Shown: positions 26,920 through 36,907 of the stretch, piece after piece
Position numbering within the stretch: position 1 is the stretch's first letter
Layout of the letters: every line of letters starts with the position of its first letter
From: CAZUXE01 sp964624585
GTDB lineage: Bacteria > Hydrothermota > Tepidihabitantia > B3-TA06
NCBI GenBank assembly: GCA_964624585.1
Contig: CAZUXE010000002.1
Location: 1 to 64,000, forward strand
Reading direction: 5' to 3'
Length of the DNA: 64,000 nt
Program-made: the position numbers and the translations under genes
The notes under the pieces: generated by a model
The model's database searches: none
Told to the model about the DNA's origin: nothing
Seen by the model: only the letters and a program-made list of their open reading frames with translations

Positions 26920-28344
26920 ATGTATAAGAAATTATTTGTTTTATTACTTGCCGCACTAGTAAATTGCGGGAAAACCAGCGTCAAGAGCGCTGCACTTAAA
27001 GAAACAGTTGAATGGATGGGGGTATACGTTTCGGGGCAAAAGATTGGCTACAATTACTTAAAAGAAAATGCAGAGAACGGTAAGTTTCACTTTGTTCAGA
27101 AATCAACCATGCAGATAGAAATGTTGGGAACGAATGAAACTATTCGTATGAATCTTGATGCGATTACTGATTCATCATTCAATTTAGAAGAATTCACGTT
27201 TGATGTAGATTCCCGACAGCGCAGATTTTATGCTTCAGGTAAAAGGGAAGGTTCAAAGATTTTAATAGAGGTCAAGTCAGCAGGTCGAATCAAGCGTACG
27301 GAAGTTGCGGCATCTGGAGATGTACTTCTTGTACCGGTTATTGCTCAATGGACTATGGCGCAGTCGCCGCAGCCGGGTGATGCCTGGACGGTAAATGTAT
27401 TTGAGCCGCTTTTTCTTAAAATTTTGCCTGTTAGAATCAAGGCCATTGCCGCAGAAAATATAAGTATGGAAGATGGCAGTGTTATCCCTGCTATGAAATT
27501 TGAAACATCTATGTTGGGTTTGCGTTCCTTTTCCTGGGTTGACTCAACAGGTAGAAGTATTAAAGAATTGCAGGAACCTGGAATAACCATGCTTTTAGAA
27601 TCTCAGGAAAAAGCCATGGCAGGTTTATCTGCTGCAGAGCAATTGGATCTTTTAAGTTGTTTTGCAGTTAAGCCTGACTCAAATATTGCAAATCCGCGAG
27701 GTCTTTCTGAACTTAGAATTATTCTGAAAGGGAAATTGCCAAGCGATTCGTTGGTTTTTTCGTCCTCCACGCAAAAAGCTAGTTATGCAAAAGATGGAGT
27801 TCATCTGCTTATATCTATTCCCAATACAACACAACTGAAGCAGGTGTCAATTCCAATTACAGAACCCAAGGAATTTCTAATCCCTAGTGTTTATATTCAA
27901 TCTGAAGATGCTGCTATCAAGAAGAAGGCGTTTGAAATAATTGCTTCTGAGAAAGACGCATTAACTGCTGGAAGATTGCTTACAGAGTGGGTGTATAAGA
28001 ATCTTAATAAGCGGGCAACAGCTTCTGTCCCTTCAGCAGTTGAAGTTCTTGAAACACTTGAAGGCGATTGTAATGAACATGCAATTCTTCTTGCCGCACT
28101 TGGTCGTGCAGTGGGTATTCCTACTAAAATAAATGTTGGGCTTGTTTACCTAAATGGTGCATTTTACTATCATGCCTGGAATTCTTTTTACTTGGGTGAC
28201 GTTTGGTTACCAGTAGATGCCACTTTCGGTCAGTTTCCCGCAGACCCAACCCATGTTCAACTCAACGAAGGTGAGCTTGATGAGCAAGCCAGGGTTCTTT
28301 CAATTGTCGATAAAATAAAAATAGACGTAATTTCTTATAAATAG
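26920..28344 (+). CDS. Lipoprotein with transglutaminase-like cysteine protease domain
   Basis: A 474-residue lipoprotein: LFVLLLAALVNC puts the lipidated cysteine at residue 16. The N-terminal 330 residues are beta-rich without a named family, with SVIPAMKFETSMLGLRSFSWVDSTG suggesting a DUF3108-like barrel. Residues about 340-440 are a transglutaminase-core domain with catalytic Cys384 (EGDCNEHA), His418 (YYHAWNSF) and Asp433 (PVDATF). Such bacterial domains usually act as peptidases or amide-bond remodelling enzymes. It sits directly upstream of the LptD-like gene (2 bp), so an envelope-assembly role is likely. Confidence 0.85.
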   Translation: MYKKLFVLLLAALVNCGKTSVKSAALKETVEWMGVYVSGQKIGYNYLKENAENGKFHFVQKSTMQIEMLGTNETIRMNLDAITDSSFNLEEFTFDVDSRQRRFYASGKREGSKILIEVKSAGRIKRTEVAASGDVLLVPVIAQWTMAQSPQPGDAWTVNVFEPLFLKILPVRIKAIAAENISMEDGSVIPAMKFETSMLGLRSFSWVDSTGRSIKELQEPGITMLLESQEKAMAGLSAAEQLDLLSCFAVKPDSNIANPRGLSELRIILKGKLPSDSLVFSSSTQKASYAKDGVHLLISIPNTTQLKQVSIPITEPKEFLIPSVYIQSEDAAIKKKAFEIIASEKDALTAGRLLTEWVYKNLNKRATASVPSAVEVLETLEGDCNEHAILLAALGRAVGIPTKINVGLVYLNGAFYYHAWNSFYLGDVWLPVDATFGQFPADPTHVQLNEGELDEQARVLSIVDKIKIDVISYK

Positions 28345-28346
28345 TA

Positions 28347-30680
28347 GTGATACTGCACCTTCTTGCGATTGTTCTTCTTAGTCAGTCTGGGCTGAAGCCG
28401 GAAAGGCTGCCGGTAGAGCCAATATCTCACAACGAGCATGACGATGTTGTAACAGATACTATCAAGCAAGGAGTGTCAAAGGTTGAATTTGGAGCAGATA
28501 CCGTTATCTACTTTACTGATACCCGCAGTGTGTTACTTTTGGGTAATGGTTGGGTTTCGTATGGTGATATCACTGTTTTATCGGATTCAATTAAATTTTC
28601 AACCGGCGAGCGTTTGCTTTCAGCTTATAAGGGTGCGTGTTTGAAGTCAGGTAAAGACACATTATCCGGACTAAGTCTTGATTACTCTGTTAAAAGCAGT
28701 AAGGGAGTTATGAGGTCAGGGCGCACTCAAATAGAGCAAGGTTATTTTTATGGCGAAGGAGTTTGGCTTGTTGAGAAGGATATCCTCTACATTACTAAAG
28801 GATACTATACTACTTGCGACAAAGACCCGCCACATTATGATTTTTATGGACGTAGGCTGAAGGTTATTGTAAATGATATGGTAATTGCCAAACCGATTTT
28901 TCTACGTTTTGGTAAAATTCCTGTCTTGGGCGCTCCATTTTGGTATATGCCGATAGGAACTAAAAGAAAGTCCGGTTTGATGCCTTTCAAACTTGGCTAT
29001 AGTACAGGCGAAGGTTGGTTTATTAAACAGGCGCGGTATTATTGGGCAATTAACGATTACTCTCAAGCTTTGTTTAGTTTAGATATTATGACACGCAGGG
29101 GTTTTCGTCCGGGAATTAGTTTGGATTGGCTGTATGGTCCACGTGGAGCGGAGTATATAAAAGGCGGATTTCACGGCGATTACGCCAACGAACGTGATAC
29201 GCGAAATCAGCGTTGGAATCTTTCTTTGAATAACTCAAGCAAACTTGTTGACGGTACCGGAATTACTGCCGACTTGAATTTCACAAGTGATGTAAATTAT
29301 ATTTCCGACTATATTGAAGATCCCGATAGCGTGAATAAGGTAATTGATCCTAGAACAAAGTCGTATATATCTGTAAGGCGTAAAATTTTTACCAGAAGGG
29401 CTTCCTTGAATGCCTTCCGAAGCGATAATCTTAGCACAGGTTATTATTCCATGACGCTTCCGGAGTTCAGTTTCTCCTGGCCGATGCTCAATTTATGGGA
29501 TGTTTTCAGTGTAAATTTCAGCAGCTTTAAGGCTTCCAATAAGTACGTTCACAATGTTGATACTGTTACCAACAATACTAGTGATATTAGAACCCTTGCT
29601 TTCTCGCAACCTGTTTCAATGACTTGGAGATATGTGTTTAAGAATGCCTATTCGTTTAGTCAAACATGGACTGCAAACCAAAATTTAAAATGGCAACTTG
29701 ATTCTACAGGTCGCGATACACTTATTAGGGGCGGAGCTTATTCTCTTTCGAATCGTTTTTCCACTACATTCTATCGTATTTTTGGAGTGTACGGCTTGGG
29801 AATGAACGGAGTTCTTCATACTATTCAACCGTCTGTAAGTTACGTAATAGTTCCTGCAACACAGGTAATATATCCATGGCTGGCTTATCCTCGTTTAGAT
29901 ACGACACTTGTTTCACACGGTATAGCCTTCAACATTTCTCAAACTTTTGTTACGAAATTAAAACGCAGAGACGATTCTACCGCTTTTCGTAAGCAGGAGC
30001 TGTTCAGCCTTTCAACATCTCTAAGCTACAATATACTTACAGATAGCATTAGTCCAATATCCGCACGTCTAAACTTTCCTTCAGGTTTGCCCCTGCAAGC
30101 TTCTTTGAGTGGTGGCTATAATATTTATACCGATAGTGTTACATTGTCTAGTAACGCTTCCTTGCAGATTCATGAGTTGATTTTCCCTATTTTAGGATGG
30201 GATAAGCTTGAAGTTACATCTTCTGTTTCCACTTCCCTTCAAGATACTTCCTTTGTTGTAGGCGACAGTTTGGAGCTTGTTCAAAACTGTGACAGTTGTT
30301 CGAATGAACCAAAGGAGACTTTTAAGCAGCGGTTTGCAAAGAGTAAACTGGTGATAGGTGATAATTGGACTTTGAATGGCGCTCATATGCTATTTTTGAA
30401 TACCGATTTATACCTGCCTCTTGATATTAAATTGCAGCTTGGGATTGATGCCAATTTCAGCAAACCTCAGTCGGTCTGGAAAGAATATATAACTAATTAC
30501 CACTTGACTCTTGGTAAGGGGCTGCATTGTTGGGAGCTTTTGTTTGAGGTGCGTCCAGACAGAGGTAATAGGCTCAGTTTGGATAATTTGAAGTGGGATA
30601 TTTATGTACGTATCAAAGAGCTTCCTGATATCCAGATAGGTAAGGGGATATTTAGTAATTTCGGGATCGCTTCTCATTAA
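28347..30680 (+). CDS. lptD: LptD/OstA-like LPS assembly outer-membrane protein
   Basis: A 777-residue protein with an N-terminal signal-like stretch, then an OstA/LptA-like jellyroll region (about 45-165: GNGWVSYGDITVLSDSIKFS, LKSGKDTLSGLSLDYSVKSSKG). The diagnostic LptD segment follows: TTCDKDPPHYDFYGRRLKVI, MVIAKPIFLRFGKIPVLGAPFWYMPIG. The C-terminal 560 residues form a beta-barrel with many aromatic strand ends. LptD inserts lipopolysaccharide-type glycolipid into the outer leaflet. The N-terminal region holds few of the cysteines used for disulfides in the E. coli protein. GTG start at 28347, 2 bp after the transglutaminase gene. No lptE is recognised. Confidence 0.87.
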   Translation: MILHLLAIVLLSQSGLKPERLPVEPISHNEHDDVVTDTIKQGVSKVEFGADTVIYFTDTRSVLLLGNGWVSYGDITVLSDSIKFSTGERLLSAYKGACLKSGKDTLSGLSLDYSVKSSKGVMRSGRTQIEQGYFYGEGVWLVEKDILYITKGYYTTCDKDPPHYDFYGRRLKVIVNDMVIAKPIFLRFGKIPVLGAPFWYMPIGTKRKSGLMPFKLGYSTGEGWFIKQARYYWAINDYSQALFSLDIMTRRGFRPGISLDWLYGPRGAEYIKGGFHGDYANERDTRNQRWNLSLNNSSKLVDGTGITADLNFTSDVNYISDYIEDPDSVNKVIDPRTKSYISVRRKIFTRRASLNAFRSDNLSTGYYSMTLPEFSFSWPMLNLWDVFSVNFSSFKASNKYVHNVDTVTNNTSDIRTLAFSQPVSMTWRYVFKNAYSFSQTWTANQNLKWQLDSTGRDTLIRGGAYSLSNRFSTTFYRIFGVYGLGMNGVLHTIQPSVSYVIVPATQVIYPWLAYPRLDTTLVSHGIAFNISQTFVTKLKRRDDSTAFRKQELFSLSTSLSYNILTDSISPISARLNFPSGLPLQASLSGGYNIYTDSVTLSSNASLQIHELIFPILGWDKLEVTSSVSTSLQDTSFVVGDSLELVQNCDSCSNEPKETFKQRFAKSKLVIGDNWTLNGAHMLFLNTDLYLPLDIKLQLGIDANFSKPQSVWKEYITNYHLTLGKGLHCWELLFEVRPDRGNRLSLDNLKWDIYVRIKELPDIQIGKGIFSNFGIASH

Positions 30681-30759
30681 AATAATTCTACCCCAGCTAT
30701 TTATCTTACAGTTAAAGAGTCTTACCGCTTAGTTTAGAGTCTATATTAATTATTTATGC

Positions 30760-30787
30760 TTGACTATTCTGCAAGTGTAGCTAAAAT
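30760..30787 (+). promoter_or_regulatory. Promoter for the miaB-lapAB-mutS operon
   Basis: TTGACT (30760-30765), 16-bp spacer, TAAAAT (30782-30787). Distance is 8 nt to a GTG at 30796 and 11 nt to the ATG at 30799. Confidence 0.6.
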
Positions 30788-30798
30788 CTATATTAGTG

Positions 30799-32124
30799 AT
30801 GAATTGTTATATTAAAGTATACGGTTGTCAAATGAATACGGCTGATTCTTTCCTTGTTTCACGACTTCTTGAAGATGCAGGTATCAATAAGGTATCCTCT
30901 TTAACTCAAGCTGATGCTGTGGTTCTTTTGACATGTTCAGTTCGCCAACATGCCGAAGATAGGGCGGCTGGTTTTGCAAAGACCATGAGGGGAGAAGGGA
31001 AAAAGGTCATAATTGCCGGTTGTATGGGGCAGTTAAGGCGGAATGAATTGATCAGTGAAGGTATTGCAGACTATGTTCTTGGCCCTGATCAGTATAGAGA
31101 TATTCCCAAACTACTTGTTGACAGTGATTTGCAATCCAATTGCTCTCGTCCTGAATTGACTATGGATACCGATGTGCTGACTTATCAATCTAACCATGAG
31201 TTGGAGACCTACTCCGACCTAATCCCGCAAGCGCCAAGTTCCGTAAGTGCGCAAGTTGCCGTAATGCGTGGTTGCAATAATTATTGCGCTTACTGTGTTG
31301 TTCCCTATGCACGTGGCAGGGAGCGTTGTGTTCCGTATTCATCAATAAAGAAACAAGTTGAATATCTTGTAGCTAATGGCGTAAAGGAAATATTTCTTTT
31401 AGGGCAGAACGTACTTGCATATCGTCTGGATGGCCTTGATTTTGTCGATATTCTGGAAAGGCTTACAGATGTTGCAGGACTTGAAAGGTTGGGTTTTCTT
31501 ACATCTCACCCGCGCGATTTAACCTATGCTATGGTTGAACGAATGAAGCGTATACCTCAGCTGCTTCACTTTTTTCATCTTCCGCTACAATCGGCATCTG
31601 ATAGAATACTTTTTGCAATGGGAAGAGGCTACAGTATCGCCGATTATGAAAAAAAAGTATGCTACATAAGGAACGCTTTTCCAGATGTCTATTTAACTAC
31701 AGATCTGCTTGTCGGTTTCCCGGGTGAAACACTTGAAGATTATCATAAAACCATTAAAGTTGTTGAACGTATTGGTTTTGATTTTGCATATATGTTTGCT
31801 TATTCTGAGCGTCCGGGAACACGTGCTGCAAAAATGAATAACAAGGTGCCGATTGACGAACGTAAGAAAAGACTAGCGCAACTTATAGAATTGCAGGGAA
31901 GTATTACGACTAAAAGAATGAAGCGCTATGTCGGTCGCCAAGAAGAGGTGTTTGTAACAGCTCCCGCACCAAGAGGAGGTACCGAGATGTTAGCGCTAAC
32001 GAAGAGTCATCGTCCGGTGATTCTTAAACAATCCGCTGAATTAGGAAAGAGCCTAACTGCCAGATTGACAGGTCTCTCAGGGCGTACCCTAATTGCTGAA
32101 GCGGTTGCTAAGGAGGTTGCATGA
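30799..32124 (+). CDS. miaB: tRNA-2-methylthio-N6-dimethylallyladenosine synthase (MiaB-like methylthiotransferase)
   Basis: A 441-residue radical-SAM methylthiotransferase that adds a methylthio group to A37 of tRNA. Three cysteines of the N-terminal cluster are at residues 10 (VYGCQMN), 46 (LLTCSVRQ) and 75 (IAGCMGQ). The SAM cluster is C159-x3-C163-x2-C166 (MRGCNNYCAYCVVPYARGRER). EIFLLGQNV and the C-terminal TRAM region (about 375-440) complete the fold. Sequence around the SAM cluster points to MiaB rather than MtaB or RimO. The ATG at 30799 is preferred, but GTG at 30796 would suit a leaderless mRNA. It overlaps the next gene by 4 bp. Confidence 0.88.
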   Translation: MNCYIKVYGCQMNTADSFLVSRLLEDAGINKVSSLTQADAVVLLTCSVRQHAEDRAAGFAKTMRGEGKKVIIAGCMGQLRRNELISEGIADYVLGPDQYRDIPKLLVDSDLQSNCSRPELTMDTDVLTYQSNHELETYSDLIPQAPSSVSAQVAVMRGCNNYCAYCVVPYARGRERCVPYSSIKKQVEYLVANGVKEIFLLGQNVLAYRLDGLDFVDILERLTDVAGLERLGFLTSHPRDLTYAMVERMKRIPQLLHFFHLPLQSASDRILFAMGRGYSIADYEKKVCYIRNAFPDVYLTTDLLVGFPGETLEDYHKTIKVVERIGFDFAYMFAYSERPGTRAAKMNNKVPIDERKKRLAQLIELQGSITTKRMKRYVGRQEEVFVTAPAPRGGTEMLALTKSHRPVILKQSAELGKSLTARLTGLSGRTLIAEAVAKEVA

Positions 32125-32447
32125 AAGTTGTATTAGGAATAATAGTGATAGCTGTAGTTGTTGTAGTTGGAATTTTTGCAGGATATAATTATAATACCTA
32201 TACTACAGTAAATATGATAGGTAGTACATGGGAAAACGTTTCTCTTGCGTTGATTGTATTCATTGGCTTCGTATTTGGACTTTTTTCGGTTATTATATTT
32301 GCAATAGTTGAAGGCATAGCGTTACGTAGTAGAATATCGCGTTTTAGAAAGGAAACCGAGGCCTTAAAAAAAGAAATCAATGCTTTGAGAAACCTACCTT
32401 TGGCTAGCGATATTTTGGAAAAACAGACATCTGAGTCGGAGGAGTAG
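32121..32447 (+). CDS. lapA: LapA-like two-helix membrane protein (DUF1049)
   Basis: A 108-residue protein with two transmembrane helices (about 5-25 and 40-65) connected by a short loop containing TTVNMIGSTWENVSLAL, then a cytoplasmic coiled coil (about 70-105, RISRFRKETEALKKEINALR). This is the layout of LapA (YciS), which in E. coli works with LapB in controlling LPS synthesis through FtsH and LpxC. The call rests on that topology and on the LapB-like protein encoded 1 bp downstream. The symbol is by analogy. Confidence 0.72.
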   Translation: MKVVLGIIVIAVVVVVGIFAGYNYNTYTTVNMIGSTWENVSLALIVFIGFVFGLFSVIIFAIVEGIALRSRISRFRKETEALKKEINALRNLPLASDILEKQTSESEE

Positions 32448-32448
32448 C

Positions 32449-33567
32449 ATGACTGTTTTAATAATTGGACTTGCCGTTTTCATAATTATTCTTCTTGTTA
32501 TACTTATTATTGCAATACCAAGAAGAAATGTTGAAAAGCAGGAAACTCCTTATCAGGAGGCGTTGATTGCCTTGCTCGACGGTAGACGTACTGATGCAAT
32601 CAAGCTTTTGCGTGAAACGGTTATGAAGGATACATCCAATATTGACGCCTACATAAGGCTGGGAATATTGATACGCGAATCGGGTGATATTGAAAAGGCG
32701 TCGCATATACATCAATCGCTTACCGCACGTCCCGCTCTGTCGCGTAAGGATGAAATTCGAATTTATCGCGAACTGGTTATTGATTACAACGAAGACGGCA
32801 GGCAGGAAAAATCAATAGCCTTGCTTAAAGAACTTGTTCGTTTGGCTAAGAATAAGCTTCCATATTTAAGGGAACTGCTGGCTTTCTTAGTGCGTAAAGG
32901 TAGGGCTGATGAAATTGCCGAATTGCTGAAAGCACAATCTAAGCTGTTGAAAAATAAGCAGGAACTTGCGGCATGGTACGTTGAGTTAGCCAGAATTTAC
33001 TTTTTAGAAGGAAATGAAAAGAAAGCGGATACCGCACTCAAGCAAGCCTTGAAGCTTGTTAAGAATCATCCTTATGCAATTCTCCTTCAGGCAAAGCAGC
33101 TAGCTGAAAAAGGACGCTATGACGAGGCAAAACCTTTGCTTGATAAGTTTATTAAGCTCTATCCACAGGCTATTGAAAATGTTATGGATTTGCTGGAACA
33201 GGTTTACTTTAATGTGAAGCTCTACGATAAAATAAGCAATATTTATGAAAAGATTATCCGTAATTATCCTGATAAACGTGAAGTTAGGCTAAGATTGGCG
33301 GATTTAAGAGCTAAGGAAGGCGAAAGCGACGAGGCTGTGTCGCTGATTGATGATGTATTAATTGAAGCTCCCGGAGATTTACAATTTTTACTCAAACGTG
33401 CTCAGTTAAAAATAAATGAAAAGGCTTATGATGAAGCGAAACAGACATTTGAAAAAATAGAAGAAACTTTGATTGCATTGCCGCGCATATGTCCAGAGTG
33501 TGGAAATGAATTAGGAGATAACCCTTGGTTCTGCACAGGTTGCGGCTCTATGACTTTTGACTTATGA
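32449..33567 (+). CDS. lapB: LapB/YciM-like TPR protein with C-terminal zinc ribbon
   Basis: A 372-residue protein: N-terminal transmembrane helix (about 2-24), then about eight tetratricopeptide-type helix pairs (for example EALIALLDGRRTDAIKLLRE, DAYIRLGILIRESGDIEKAS, REVRLRLADLRAKEGESDEAV), and a C-terminal rubredoxin-like zinc ribbon with C348, C351, C362 and C365. Anchor, TPRs and rubredoxin-type tail in this order define LapB/YciM, an adaptor that links LPS-synthesis enzymes to proteolysis by FtsH. It lies next to the LapA-like gene and in the same neighbourhood as lptD, which supports a glycolipid-homeostasis role. Confidence 0.85.
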   Translation: MTVLIIGLAVFIIILLVILIIAIPRRNVEKQETPYQEALIALLDGRRTDAIKLLRETVMKDTSNIDAYIRLGILIRESGDIEKASHIHQSLTARPALSRKDEIRIYRELVIDYNEDGRQEKSIALLKELVRLAKNKLPYLRELLAFLVRKGRADEIAELLKAQSKLLKNKQELAAWYVELARIYFLEGNEKKADTALKQALKLVKNHPYAILLQAKQLAEKGRYDEAKPLLDKFIKLYPQAIENVMDLLEQVYFNVKLYDKISNIYEKIIRNYPDKREVRLRLADLRAKEGESDEAVSLIDDVLIEAPGDLQFLLKRAQLKINEKAYDEAKQTFEKIEETLIALPRICPECGNELGDNPWFCTGCGSMTFDL

Positions 33568-34319
33568 TTTATCTTATAGTTCTTTTCAGCATCAATTTTT
33601 CAGATGGTCTTAGTGCCTACCAAAAGGGTGAGTTTCAGAAAGCGCGGCAGCTGTTTTCATCATTCATTCTGGCAAATCCGCGAAATTCTGATGTTCCAAG
33701 AGCTACTTTGTGCTTGGCAAGGCTTGAGACAAACCCCATTATTGCCCGCGACAGCTTATATCTACGGGTAGTTTCCGTGTATTCAGGTACCCCATATGCT
33801 GATAGCGCACTCTATGAAGCCGCTAGTATCGATTACGCTTTGGCAGCCTATCAAAATGCAGCTTCTAAGTTCAAACAGCTTCTCACGCTTTATCCTAATA
33901 CCTCGCTTCTTCCTCAAACTAACTACTGGCTGGGGATTTGTTACTTAATACTTGGCGACAAGAACGCTGCCCGGGTTCATTTCAACGAAGCAAAAGTTCG
34001 TGGAGTAGGGACTGTTTGGTCAAACTTTGCTTCAAAAGAAATTAAGGCTTTACCTGCTGTGTCATCCACACCTGCTGGAAATAATCTAGCTGGTTCATAC
34101 GCAGTACAGGTAGGTTCATTCAACGATAAATCGCGTGCAGAAGCATTGCTTGCCGAATATAAAAAATCTGGTCGGTCGGGAGAAATAAAACAGGTTACTG
34201 TGGCAGGTAATGTGTATTATCGTGTATGGCTGGGGCCATTTTCATCGGATGCAGATGCCCGTGCGTATGTAAAGACCTTGAAAGCTGCTGGAAAAGCCGC
34301 AATGGTAGTAAAGCGATAA
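33564..34319 (+). CDS. TPR and SPOR domain periplasmic protein
   Basis: A 251-residue exported protein: short hydrophobic N-terminus (IYLIVLFSINF), TPR-like helices (about 13-165, GLSAYQKGEFQKARQLFSSF and KFKQLLTLYPNTSLLPQTNYWLGICYL) in the pattern of YbgF/CpoB-type proteins, and a C-terminal SPOR domain (about 175-251, SYAVQVGSFNDKSRAEALL ... YYRVWLGPFSSDADARAYV). SPOR domains bind denuded peptidoglycan at division sites. It may couple envelope constriction with outer-membrane processes. The start overlaps the lapB stop by 4 bp. Confidence 0.85.
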   Translation: MIYLIVLFSINFSDGLSAYQKGEFQKARQLFSSFILANPRNSDVPRATLCLARLETNPIIARDSLYLRVVSVYSGTPYADSALYEAASIDYALAAYQNAASKFKQLLTLYPNTSLLPQTNYWLGICYLILGDKNAARVHFNEAKVRGVGTVWSNFASKEIKALPAVSSTPAGNNLAGSYAVQVGSFNDKSRAEALLAEYKKSGRSGEIKQVTVAGNVYYRVWLGPFSSDADARAYVKTLKAAGKAAMVVKR

Positions 34320-34324
34320 ATAAA

Positions 34325-36907
34325 TTGGCCGACTTAACTCCTCTTCTTAAACAGTATCATGACATAAAAAGGCGCTATCCCGACGCTTTGCTTTTTTTCA
34401 GGATGGGTGATTTTTATGAGATGATGTATGAAGACGCTAAGGTTGCTTCCCGTTTATTAGGAATAGCTCTTACTGCAAGAAAGTACGGTTCTTCAGGCGA
34501 GGTACCACTTGCAGGGATTCCTGTAAAAAGTTATGAGCGCTATTTGACAAAACTGGTTAAGGCGGGCTTGAAAATTGCAGTATGTGAACAGGTTGAGTTG
34601 CCTAATCCCAAAAAGAAGTTGTTAAAACGTGATGTTACCGAAGTGATAACTCCAGGAACAATTGCAACAGAGGAAATGCTTGACGCATCAAGTGGTAATT
34701 ATCTTGCAGCCATAATTATAGCCGGAACGCAGCCTTCCTATCAAGCTGGAGTAGCTTATGCAGATGTTTCCACCGGTGAATTTGTTTGTGGTCAGGCATC
34801 GATATCGGAAGTTGAAGAACATTTGGCTAAGATATCACCACGAGAACTTTTAATCTGTGACGATGAAAACTTTCGGCCTGTTCTTTTTGATACAAGTGTT
34901 CAAAAAGTTCCATCTTACCTTTTTGACGAAGAGCTTGCAAAAAGCGGTTTGCTTGGGCATTTTGGTGTGGTTAATTTGGAGGGGCTGGGATTGGAAGAAA
35001 GGCCGCTTGCTATGCAAGCCGCTGGAGCGGTGTTATCATACCTTACTGAGCAGAAGAAGAATGTTCTTCCTCATATTGAAGGATTAAGGATATTTGAAGT
35101 TTCCAAATATCTTACGGTTGATGAATTCACGCAGCGTAATCTGGAACTTTTGGAAAGACAACGTGATCGTTCAAGTCAGGGTTCGCTTTTTTCTGTTATC
35201 AATAAAACCCTAACCCCTTGTGGTACTAGATTGCTTAAGCGATGGCTTATATTTCCTCTTAGCGAAAAACAGTCAATAGAACAACGTTTGGACGCGGTTG
35301 ATGAACTCTATCATAATAGTGAACTTTCAGAGTCAATTGAAAAACATCTTAAGGAAGTAGGTGATCCTGAGCGTCTAGTGGCTAAAATTGCCACTATGAA
35401 GGCGAATCCAAGGGAAGTTTTGCGTTTGGCGGCGGTACTTCGTCAGGGCGAGAACATCAAGCGAATCCTTGCAGACTGTCAATCCGCTTTACTTACGACT
35501 TTATCATCAAGCATGGCTGATTTAAGCGCTGAAGCTGAAGGAATTGAAAGAACTATTGCTCAAGACCCATCTATAGCTCTTCTTGAGGGCGGCATCATTC
35601 ATAAGGGCGTCAACGAAGAGTTGGATGAGCTGCGCAGTCTGGCCAGGGATGCACGCGGCCATATTGCCGCTTTGAGGGATAAGGAACGGGCAGCAACAGG
35701 TATTGAAAAACTAAAGGTCGGCTACAATAGTGTGTTCGGTTACTATATTGAAATTCCTCGTAGCCTTTCTTCAAAAGTACCTGAACGTTATATAAGAAAG
35801 CAAACCTTGGTTAATGCGGAGAGATTTTTTACTCCTGAACTTAAGGAACTTGAACAAAAGATTTTTTCGGCAGAAGAACGTTCAAAGCTTATTGAATATG
35901 AAATGTTTCTTGCATTTCGCAAAAAACTTTCTGAAAAGTCCCGAGAGTTTAAGGCTCTAGCTGAAGCTATTGCTAATGTTGACGTATTACAATCTCTTGC
36001 TAACACTGCATTACAGGAAGGCTATGTTCGTCCGGAGATTACCGAAGATACCGAAATTCGTATATCAGCTTGCAGACACCCTGTTGTTGAAAGGCTTCTT
36101 GCCGAGAAGTTTATTGCTAACGATGTAAAGCTAGATACAAGTGAGAATATGATTTTGCTTGTTACCGGACCGAATATGGCCGGAAAATCAACTTATTTAC
36201 GTCAGGTTGCTCTATCTGTAATTATGGCACAGATTGGTTCCTTCGTCCCGGCAAAAAGCGCAAAAATTGGCGTAGTTGATAAAATATTTACTCGAATTGG
36301 AGCGTCCGACGACTTATCACGCGGCGTATCAACTTTTCTTGCAGAAATGGCCGAAACAGCAAATATTCTTAGGAACGCTACACCAAGGAGCCTTATAATT
36401 CTTGACGAAATAGGGAGAGGAACCTCTACCTACGATGGAATGGCAATTGCTTGGTCGGTAATTGAATACATCCACAACTCTCCTGAACTAAGAGCTAAGA
36501 CCTTATTTGCGACCCATTATCACGAATTGACGGAGTTGTCGAGCCATTTCAAAGGATTGCGCAATGTAAGTTTTTCCGTAAAGCGCACTAAAGACGGAAT
36601 ACTTTTTTTACGAAAGCTTAAATACGAAGCTTCTGATCAAAGTTATGGAATAGAAGTAGCACGCCTTGCCGGTTTGCCAAAAGCCGTGGTTGGAAGAGCG
36701 CGGTTTATTCTGGAAAGAATCCATCGCGGCGAGACAGTCTCAATTGACGAAATTCTTACCGAAAAGAAAGTACAGCTTAGATTGTTTTCAGGGGCAGTAC
36801 AGGATAGTATCGCGCAAGAGCTTCTTGAACTTGATTTGAATTCTCTGTCTCCAATAGAGGCGCTTCAAAAACTTATTGCCTGGCAGGAAAAACTGAATCA
36901 GACCTAG
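34325..36907 (+). CDS. mutS: DNA mismatch repair protein MutS
   Basis: About 860 residues, the usual MutS length. Mismatch-recognition domain with LLFFRMGDFYEMMYEDA (the Phe-x-Glu wedge) near residue 20, connector and core domains, then the ATPase with Walker A TGPNMAGKST, the ABC-like signature STFLAEMAE, Walker B LIILDEIGRGTSTYDG and ATHYHELTEL. The open frame reaches back into the SPOR gene, but homology begins at LADLTPLLKQYHDIK, so the TTG at 34325, 5 bp after the SPOR stop, is the best start. It is the last gene of the operon. No mutL is in the window. Confidence 0.94.
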   Translation: MADLTPLLKQYHDIKRRYPDALLFFRMGDFYEMMYEDAKVASRLLGIALTARKYGSSGEVPLAGIPVKSYERYLTKLVKAGLKIAVCEQVELPNPKKKLLKRDVTEVITPGTIATEEMLDASSGNYLAAIIIAGTQPSYQAGVAYADVSTGEFVCGQASISEVEEHLAKISPRELLICDDENFRPVLFDTSVQKVPSYLFDEELAKSGLLGHFGVVNLEGLGLEERPLAMQAAGAVLSYLTEQKKNVLPHIEGLRIFEVSKYLTVDEFTQRNLELLERQRDRSSQGSLFSVINKTLTPCGTRLLKRWLIFPLSEKQSIEQRLDAVDELYHNSELSESIEKHLKEVGDPERLVAKIATMKANPREVLRLAAVLRQGENIKRILADCQSALLTTLSSSMADLSAEAEGIERTIAQDPSIALLEGGIIHKGVNEELDELRSLARDARGHIAALRDKERAATGIEKLKVGYNSVFGYYIEIPRSLSSKVPERYIRKQTLVNAERFFTPELKELEQKIFSAEERSKLIEYEMFLAFRKKLSEKSREFKALAEAIANVDVLQSLANTALQEGYVRPEITEDTEIRISACRHPVVERLLAEKFIANDVKLDTSENMILLVTGPNMAGKSTYLRQVALSVIMAQIGSFVPAKSAKIGVVDKIFTRIGASDDLSRGVSTFLAEMAETANILRNATPRSLIILDEIGRGTSTYDGMAIAWSVIEYIHNSPELRAKTLFATHYHELTELSSHFKGLRNVSFSVKRTKDGILFLRKLKYEASDQSYGIEVARLAGLPKAVVGRARFILERIHRGETVSIDEILTEKKVQLRLFSGAVQDSIAQELLELDLNSLSPIEALQKLIAWQEKLNQT

